Source: Planctomycetota bacterium | GTDB taxonomy: Bacteria > Planctomycetota > Phycisphaerae > WQYP01 | Assembly (NCBI GenBank): GCA_021818565.1 | Contig: JAKATV010000447.1 | Span: 1 to 11,904, forward strand | Reading direction: 5' to 3' | DNA length: 11,904 bases | In this document: positions 6,660 to 11,904 of the stretch, piece after piece | Layout of the letters: every line of letters begins with the position of its first letter | Numbering within the stretch: position 1 is the stretch's first letter | Notes under the pieces: model-generated | The model's database searches: none | What the model saw: only the letters and a program-made list of their open reading frames with translations | Told to the model about the DNA's origin: nothing | Made by a program: the position numbers and the translations under genes

Positions 6660-8000
6660 TCAAGCCGATTCATCTTTCCGTTCATTGCCACGATGGCCGC
6701 GGATCAGCAGCCGAATGGGCACTTCGTGCAGCACGGTGCGCTCGCGTAATTGATGGGCAAAAAAGCGTTTGTATTCCTCAGTAATCAGCCGGGGGTGGTT
6801 GACAAAAAGCACGATGGTAGGGGGGCGGACATCAATTTGCGTGGCATAATAAACCTTAACCGTTTTGCCTTCCTGGCTGCTGGGACCGCGCAATTGTAAA
6901 ATATCTTCCACGGCTTTGTTTAATTGGCCCGTGGTTAATCGGGTCGATGCCTGTTCGTAGAGCGAAAAAGCCAGGCGGACAATCTGCGATTGATCGCTGT
7001 CGGCTTTTGCACTGATGCAGGCCACGGGCGCATGCTGCAGTTGCGGGAAGCGTTTGGCGGCGTAGGCACCGTAGCTTTCCACAGTGGCCTGTTCGTCCAC
7101 GAGATCCCATTTGTTGATGACCAGAATCACCGGGCGGAATTCCTCTTGGATATAAGCCGCTAGTTTCTGATCCACATCGCTGATATCCGCCGTCGAATCA
7201 ATTAACAGCAGCACCACATCCGCCCGGCGGATGGAACGCTGCGCGCGGTGAAAGCTGTAAAACTCCAGATCGTTGTTGGTCATGCGGGCACGCTTTCTTA
7301 CACCCGCGGTATCAATAACGGTAATGGTGCGGCCCTCTATTTCGATGCGCACGTCAATGCTGTCGCGGGTGGTACCCGCCACCTCGGAAACAATCACGCG
7401 TTCGCCGCCCGCCAGCGTGTTAATCAAGGTGCTTTTGCCGGCGTTGCGCTTGCCTACTACCGCCAGCTTCAGTTCAGATTCCGCCGGTATTATTTTCGCG
7501 CTGCGGCCAAGATGATGAAAAATGCCCTTGAGCAATTCGTCCCGGCCACGGCGATGCTGGCAGGAAATCATTGTCATTTCATCAAAGCCCAATTTGTAAA
7601 ATTCAGTGGCATTGGATGCCAGGTTCGGCCCATCCACTTTATTCACAGTCAAAATCACCGGTTTGGCAAATGGACGAATCAGCCGCGCCACGGCGGTATC
7701 CAAAGGCACCGGCCCGGTTTTGGCGTCCACCACAAACAGCAGTACCGCGGCAGATTCAATGGCACGGCGAATCTGATCCTGAATTTGTTCCGTGAGATTA
7801 TCCGGATCTTCTATGCCGTAGCCGCCGGTATCAACCAATTCAAAGCTTCTCCCATCACTTTCAACAATATTTGATACGCGGTCGCGTGTAACGCCCGCGG
7901 TGGGGTCCACAATGGAGATGCGCTTTCCGGAGAGCATATTTAGCAAACTGGACTTGCCGACGTTCGGCCGGCCGACAATGGCGACAATGGGTATGGACAT
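6660..8000 (-). CDS. der: Ribosome-assembly GTPase Der (EngA)
   Basis: Der is an essential GTPase with two tandem G domains that helps mature the 50S ribosomal subunit. From the ATG at 8000 it has 446 residues, normal for the family. G domain 1 has GRPNVGKSS (10-18), DTGG (57-60) and NKVD (120-123). G domain 2 has GKRNAGKST (183-191), DTAG (230-233), NKWD (296-299) and SAK (330-332). The C-terminal KH-like domain runs from about 350 and ends in a basic tail (GHRGNERK). The G5 element of domain 1 reads SCQH (146-149), where SAxH is more common. GAAGGA (8012-8007) lies 6 bases before the ATG, which settles this start although the frame stays open to 8279 through the end of secA. The gene is 16 bases behind secA and probably co-transcribed. 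Confidence 0.96.
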   Translation of the reverse strand: MSIPIVAIVGRPNVGKSSLLNMLSGKRISIVDPTAGVTRDRVSNIVESDGRSFELVDTGGYGIEDPDNLTEQIQDQIRRAIESAAVLLFVVDAKTGPVPLDTAVARLIRPFAKPVILTVNKVDGPNLASNATEFYKLGFDEMTMISCQHRRGRDELLKGIFHHLGRSAKIIPAESELKLAVVGKRNAGKSTLINTLAGGERVIVSEVAGTTRDSIDVRIEIEGRTITVIDTAGVRKRARMTNNDLEFYSFHRAQRSIRRADVVLLLIDSTADISDVDQKLAAYIQEEFRPVILVINKWDLVDEQATVESYGAYAAKRFPQLQHAPVACISAKADSDQSQIVRLAFSLYEQASTRLTTGQLNKAVEDILQLRGPSSQEGKTVKVYYATQIDVRPPTIVLFVNHPRLITEEYKRFFAHQLRERTVLHEVPIRLLIRGHRGNERKDESA

Positions 8001-8006
8001 ACGAGT

Positions 8007-8012
8007 TCCTTC
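8007..8012 (-). promoter_or_regulatory. Shine-Dalgarno site that decides the der start
   Basis: GAAGGA on the minus strand, in the short gap after the secA stop codon, lies 6 bases before the ATG at 8000. Confidence 0.75.
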
Positions 8013-8016
8013 GGTA

Positions 8017-11000
8017 TCAGGCGGTGCGTCCGCAACAGTGCTTATATTTCTTTCCGCTGCCGCAGGGGCACGGATCATTGCGGCCGACTTTCGGCCCGGC
8101 GTTGACGATGGGATCCAGCGTCGGACCTTGATCATCGGGTTCTTCCGCCGGAGCTTCGGTTGGGGCCGCCTGTAATTCTCTGGCGGCGGCGCTTTCAGCA
8201 ACGCCATAGGATTCATTGGCGTCAAAGAGTTCTTCCTGACCTTCATACACATTGCGCATATCGCCGGCGCTGGCCACACGCATACGGAAAATCACGTCCG
8301 TGACTTTTTCGCGCAGATTTTTCAGGAATTCTTCAAATAACCGTGAGCCTTCACGCTTATATTCAATTACCGGATCGCGTTGGGCAATACCGCGTAAACC
8401 GATGGTATCACGCAGTTGATCCATGGCGTACAGATGGTCTTTCCACGTGACGTCATAAATCTGCAAAAGCACGGTGCGTTCCAACTCTGTAAGTTCACGC
8501 CGCAGGAACGCATGTGCCAGTTCGGCGATGCGCTCGCGACGTTCTTCCATTGGTTCACCGTCAAACTCATCGGCAGAGGCCTGTGTGACAAAGCGGTCTG
8601 ACACCCAGGCGGAGAGCATGCGCGACTCCTGGAGTTTGGCCACCGCTTCGTCAATCTGCTGATCAATGGTTTCATGAGTTTGGCGTGAAATATCAATAAG
8701 TCGTTTCCGCAAGGCGTCCACCGCCAGCGACCGGATTTCATCCCCGGAAATGGGAGTGCCGAACTTGGCCTTCACCCACACCGCCAATTGCTCAGACGCG
8801 TAAACATTTTCGATACCACCGGCTCCGATGGTGGCTTCCAGGGCATAATCCACCGGGTAACTAATTTCCCGCTGCTGGTAGGCCTGCCGGGCGTTGTTAA
8901 GAATTAATTCAACCGCCTGATCCTGGGTTTTTCCGGTCAGATCCTCCACAGAGATATTGAATTCAAATTTATCATTGGCCCACTGCGCTAATTGCTGCTG
9001 CGGATAGCCCTTCACCAGGTATTTGGCCAGTGGGCTGACATCCTTATGATCAATAAGATCAAGGGCCTTTTCCACCAGCGTGTCGATAATTTCATCACGC
9101 TGCATTTTCTTTAATTGCGTCTGACTGATTTGAACTTTGAACTGACTCATCGCCCAGGAGGACATGCCGGCATAATCATAATCCTCGGGGTGGGCGTCGG
9201 GATCCATAAATTCCGAGATGGCGCTGTGAATGTTACTGCGGGCATCTTCCCGGGCCTTATCTTTAATGGTCATTTCCAGAACGGCCAGTTCTGTATCCCG
9301 TAAGTCCTGTGGATCAATGACCGTATTAAAGGTTAAGCGTACCCATTCGGCCACGCATGTTGCGACATAGTCTCTATCCAGATAATGCCCCACCGCATCC
9401 CGCACCGAATCTCCGATGGTGTCGAAAATAATTTCCTGCAGGTTGCGGCCCTCAAGAATCGCCTGACGGGACGTGTAAAAGAAATTACGCTGATAATTGC
9501 GAACTTCATCATATTCCAGCAGGTTTTTTCGTATGCCGAAGTTGCGCTCTTCAACTTTCTTCTGGGCACGGGCCACGGCCTTGGAGACCATGCCGTGTTC
9601 AATGGCTTCATCTTCTTTCATGCCCAGACTTTGCAGGGCTTTAAGCATAAAATCACCGGCGAAAAGCCGCATGAGTTCATCTTCAAGACTGAGAAAAAAT
9701 CGTGACATGCCCGGATCGCCCTGGCGTCCTGAACGGCCGCGTAACTGGTTATCGATACGCCGCGATTCATGGCGTTCCGTGCCCAGTACAAATAATCCGC
9801 CCGCTTCCAGCACGCCGGAGCCCAGGGAAATATCGGTCCCGCGGCCCGCCATGTTTGTGGCGATGGTCACGCGCCCGACGGTCTTGCCGAGTTTGTTGAC
9901 CTGCTGCGTGCCCGCTTTGGCAATAATTTCCGCTTCACGTTCATGATTTTTTGCGTTGAGCACTTCATGCTCTATGGCATGCTGCTGTGTGAGAATATGC
10001 GAAAGCCGCTCGGATTTTTCCACACTGGTGGTGCCTACCAGCACCGGTTGTCCGCGTTCGATTACTTCCTTGATCTGTTCGACAATCGCGTTCCATTTCG
10101 CATTTTCATTCATGAAAATGAGATCTTCGAAATCCTGCCGCATAAGCGGACGGTTGGTGGGAATCGTCACCACTTCCAGCTTGTATATTTTCCCGAATTC
10201 TTCCGATTCGGTCATCGCGGTACCGGTCATGCCGGCGATGCGTTTGTAGAGTTTGAAAAAGTTCTGCAACGTGATGGTGGCCATGGTTTGCGTTTCAGGC
10301 TTAACGGTAACACGTTCCTTCGCCTCCACCGCCTGATGCAGGCCGTCGCTCCATTGCCGGCCCACCATCAGGCGGCCGGTAGATTCATCCACGATAATTA
10401 CTTCACCTTTTTGCACCACGTAGTCTTTGTCAATTTCATAGACCACATGCGCCCGCAAGGCCTGCTCCAGCAGGTGGGGCCAATCCATGTTACCGCCGAC
10501 ATAAAAGGATCCGACGCCGGCAAATTCCTGCGCCTTGCGTATGCCCTCATGCGTCAAATGCGCGGTTTTTCGGTCCAATTCCACTTCATAGAGTTGCACT
10601 TGTTTGGCCAACTCGGCTTCGGCCACTTCCAGTTCTTTTTGCGCTTCGGTGATAGACGTTTGAAGGGCGGAAAGTTTCCCGGCGTCCCCGCGAGCCAGTT
10701 TCATGTCACCTTCAGAACCTTTGATTTTTCGCTTCAGTGATTCCACGCGGGCGTTGGCTAGGTCCCACGGTTTTTGGGCGGCTATAAGTTTGCGCGTCAC
10801 TTCATCAGCCTGCCGATAGCGCGGGGAATCATCATGGGCCGGCCCGCTGATAATCAAGGGTGTGCGGGCTTCATCAATCAGCACGCTATCGACTTCATCA
10901 ACAATGGCAAAATCCAGTGGTCCCTGCACCTGTTCCGCCAGGGACTGTTTCATATTATCCCGCAGATAGTCAAAGCCGAATTCACTATTGGTGCCATAGG

Positions 11001-11721
11001 TAACAGTGCACTGATAAGCTTTTTGCCGTGGTTCATTATCCATATGAGATTGCACAAAACCCACGGACATGCCCAGAGCATAAAAAGCCGGGGCTACCCA
11101 CGCCGCATCGCGGCGCACCAGATAATCATTGACCGTTACCACATGGCAATGCTTACCGGAAAGCCCCATGAGGAAACACGCCAGCGGCGCTACGAATGTT
11201 TTGCCTTCGCCGGTGGCCATTTCCGCGATTTTTCCATCATATAACACCATGCCGCCGATTAGCTGCACATCAAATGGCCGGGCGCGGTAAGGCGGGCGGG
11301 CATCCGGCACGCAATCACGGATGGCCTGGTAGAGTTCCGGAGGAATTTCCACGAAACGCCAATCATGCTCCCCGACACATTTTGCCTTGATCTGTTGGTA
11401 CTGGCTTTGCGCTTCAGCGGCAAGTTTGCCGGCATCAAAGGGATAGGCCGGGTTAAAGGCATTGCGCAATCCGATATTGCGATCCATGGATTCCCGCATT
11501 AGCGCAAAGGCTTCCGGCAGAAGGGCCAAATCTGATTCACCGTCCGCCATGCGTTTGCGCAACTCCTCCGCCTTGGCCCGCATTTGCGCATCGGTCAGCA
11601 CACGCATGGCTGGTTCAAATGCGTTAATCGCCAACACCCGCTGGCGGTAGGATTTAATCAATCGGCCGTTGCGAGAGCCGAAAATCTTCGTCATGGATTT
11701 ATTGAGAAATTCTGTAACCAT
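8017..11721 (-). CDS. secA: Preprotein translocase ATPase SecA, unusually long
   Basis: SecA is the ATP-driven motor that pushes preproteins through SecYEG at the inner membrane. It has 1234 residues; E. coli SecA has 901. Walker A is MATGEGKT (168-175); Walker B and flank run IVDEVDSVLIDEARTPLI (273-290). The second motor domain shows GTTSVEKS (563-570), TNMAGRGTD (622-630) and RGRSGRQGDPG (661-671). The scaffold helix region has LLEYDEV (734-740), and WKDHLYAMDQLRDTIGLRG (1093-1111) marks the two-helix finger. The C-terminal zinc motif is CPCGSGKKYKHCC (1218-1230), normally for SecB and phospholipid binding. Extra length comes from a helical insertion at about 318-378 and an expanded helical wing (about 850-1080) with four repeats. 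AGAGGG lies 4 bases before this ATG. Met10 (11694) aligns with the usual MTKIFGSRN start but has no such site, so a nine-residue extension is possible. der follows. Confidence 0.97.
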   Translation of the reverse strand: MVTEFLNKSMTKIFGSRNGRLIKSYRQRVLAINAFEPAMRVLTDAQMRAKAEELRKRMADGESDLALLPEAFALMRESMDRNIGLRNAFNPAYPFDAGKLAAEAQSQYQQIKAKCVGEHDWRFVEIPPELYQAIRDCVPDARPPYRARPFDVQLIGGMVLYDGKIAEMATGEGKTFVAPLACFLMGLSGKHCHVVTVNDYLVRRDAAWVAPAFYALGMSVGFVQSHMDNEPRQKAYQCTVTYGTNSEFGFDYLRDNMKQSLAEQVQGPLDFAIVDEVDSVLIDEARTPLIISGPAHDDSPRYRQADEVTRKLIAAQKPWDLANARVESLKRKIKGSEGDMKLARGDAGKLSALQTSITEAQKELEVAEAELAKQVQLYEVELDRKTAHLTHEGIRKAQEFAGVGSFYVGGNMDWPHLLEQALRAHVVYEIDKDYVVQKGEVIIVDESTGRLMVGRQWSDGLHQAVEAKERVTVKPETQTMATITLQNFFKLYKRIAGMTGTAMTESEEFGKIYKLEVVTIPTNRPLMRQDFEDLIFMNENAKWNAIVEQIKEVIERGQPVLVGTTSVEKSERLSHILTQQHAIEHEVLNAKNHEREAEIIAKAGTQQVNKLGKTVGRVTIATNMAGRGTDISLGSGVLEAGGLFVLGTERHESRRIDNQLRGRSGRQGDPGMSRFFLSLEDELMRLFAGDFMLKALQSLGMKEDEAIEHGMVSKAVARAQKKVEERNFGIRKNLLEYDEVRNYQRNFFYTSRQAILEGRNLQEIIFDTIGDSVRDAVGHYLDRDYVATCVAEWVRLTFNTVIDPQDLRDTELAVLEMTIKDKAREDARSNIHSAISEFMDPDAHPEDYDYAGMSSWAMSQFKVQISQTQLKKMQRDEIIDTLVEKALDLIDHKDVSPLAKYLVKGYPQQQLAQWANDKFEFNISVEDLTGKTQDQAVELILNNARQAYQQREISYPVDYALEATIGAGGIENVYASEQLAVWVKAKFGTPISGDEIRSLAVDALRKRLIDISRQTHETIDQQIDEAVAKLQESRMLSAWVSDRFVTQASADEFDGEPMEERRERIAELAHAFLRRELTELERTVLLQIYDVTWKDHLYAMDQLRDTIGLRGIAQRDPVIEYKREGSRLFEEFLKNLREKVTDVIFRMRVASAGDMRNVYEGQEELFDANESYGVAESAAARELQAAPTEAPAEEPDDQGPTLDPIVNAGPKVGRNDPCPCGSGKKYKHCCGRTA
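8491..9162 (-). repeat. Four internal repeats in the SecA helical-wing region
   Basis: SecA residues 854-1077 contain W-x4-F-x3-[I/A]-S four times: W856/F861/I865-S866, W914/F919/I923-S924, W982/F987/I991-S992 and W1039/F1044/A1048-S1049. Spacings between the tryptophans are 58, 68 and 57 residues. Each signature is followed by a roughly 30-residue charged helical stretch, in copies 2 and 4 ending at a basic-acidic pair (QQRE, RRE). The similarity is at protein level; no DNA repeat was noticed, so the duplications would be old. Confidence 0.75.
10588..10770 (-). other. Segment encoding a coiled-coil insertion in SecA
   Basis: SecA residues about 318-378 sit between the Walker B segment and the block HVVYEIDKDYVVQKGE (425-440), where the preprotein cross-linking domain emerges. 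The second half shows regular heptads: L350, I357, L364, L371 and Y378 in one register, with L353, A360 and A367 in the other. A shorter helix with V326, L329 and I333 precedes it, suggesting a helical hairpin. By memory, E. coli and B. subtilis SecA have a much shorter linker here. Confidence 0.6.
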
Positions 11722-11725
11722 AAAA

Positions 11726-11731
11726 CCCTCT
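11726..11731 (-). promoter_or_regulatory. Shine-Dalgarno site of secA
   Basis: AGAGGG on the minus strand lies 4 bases before the ATG at 11721. It supports the longer SecA start over Met10. Confidence 0.55.
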
Positions 11732-11904
11732 GGATGCTACTGATAGAAACAATTCCGCGCGAATGTGTCGGTAAAAATACGCTCAACGGTGCCTGGGAAT
11801 CAGAGTATGGATGGCGGTGGGCGGGGGGCCAGCACGCGCAGAAAACCGGATTGCGGTGCCCCAGTGATCCAATGCGCTGTCCAGGGTAGAACAGAGCCGC
11901 AACG
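11732..11904. other. Sequence upstream of secA, no gene supported
   Basis: One minus-strand frame is open from the window edge into the start of secA and could be the tail of an upstream gene, but its translation is rich in Pro, His and Ser and matches no family I know. The other two minus frames stop within about 115 bases of the edge. No good -35/-10 pair was found; TTGAGC with a following T-rich stretch is the only hint. secA may be transcribed from outside the window. Confidence 0.35.

Noticed and set aside
7248..7874. Plus-strand 208-residue ORF
   Set aside because: It is the antisense shadow of the two G domains of der and has no domain of its own.
8001..8279. Open upstream extension of the der frame, adding 93 residues
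   Set aside because: It overlaps the conserved secA C-terminus in another frame, has no family similarity, and the ATG at 8000 has a good ribosome-binding site and begins exactly at the family start.
9943..10740. Plus-strand 265-residue ORF
   Set aside because: It is the antisense shadow of secA: rich in Phe and His and without any recognisable domain.

Overview
This window reads as a chromosomal, mostly housekeeping segment of a bacterium. No transposase, phage gene, CRISPR array, rRNA or tRNA was found. Base composition looks balanced, near half G+C by eye. Several features fit a planctomycete, perhaps of the Phycisphaerae: a very long SecA of about 1234 residues, a secreted prenyltransferase/squalene-oxidase-repeat protein, and an inositol-phosphate synthase. 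That assignment is an inference from gene content and from memory of the families, with no database search behind it.

Layout, right to left on the minus strand: secA (11721 to 8017) is followed after 16 bases by der (8000 to 6660), probably one transcript for the Sec motor and a ribosome-assembly GTPase. The lone plus-strand gene xerD (5691 to 6656) converges on der with only 3 bases between the stop codons. xerD has its own promoter and a structured leader. Divergent from it on the minus strand lie a doubtful 66-codon ORF (5503 to 5303), a secreted prenyltransferase-repeat protein (5279 to 4152) and myo-inositol-1-phosphate synthase (4096 to 2996). These are close together, and the last two have good Shine-Dalgarno sites, so they look like an operon. 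After 186 bases comes a DHA2-family MFS exporter (to 1184). After 278 more bases comes ribF, which runs off the left edge close to its end. ribF appears to have its own promoter, possibly giving a leaderless mRNA, directly behind three perfect copies of a 14-bp repeat.

The most interesting point is inside SecA. The helical-wing region between the conserved LLEYDEV and WKDHLYAMDQLR segments is about 220 residues longer than I recall for E. coli SecA. It holds four copies of a unit marked by W-x4-F-x3-[I/A]-S, at Trp 856, 914, 982 and 1039, which suggests tandem amplification of a unit normally present once. SecA also carries a heptad-patterned helical insertion (about residues 318-378) next to its preprotein-binding domain. 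Other points worth a second look are the two hairpins in the xerD leader, the repeat array at the ribF promoter, and the pairing of inositol-phosphate synthase with a secreted alpha/alpha-barrel-like protein. I see no clear defence or biosynthetic system that is new as a whole.
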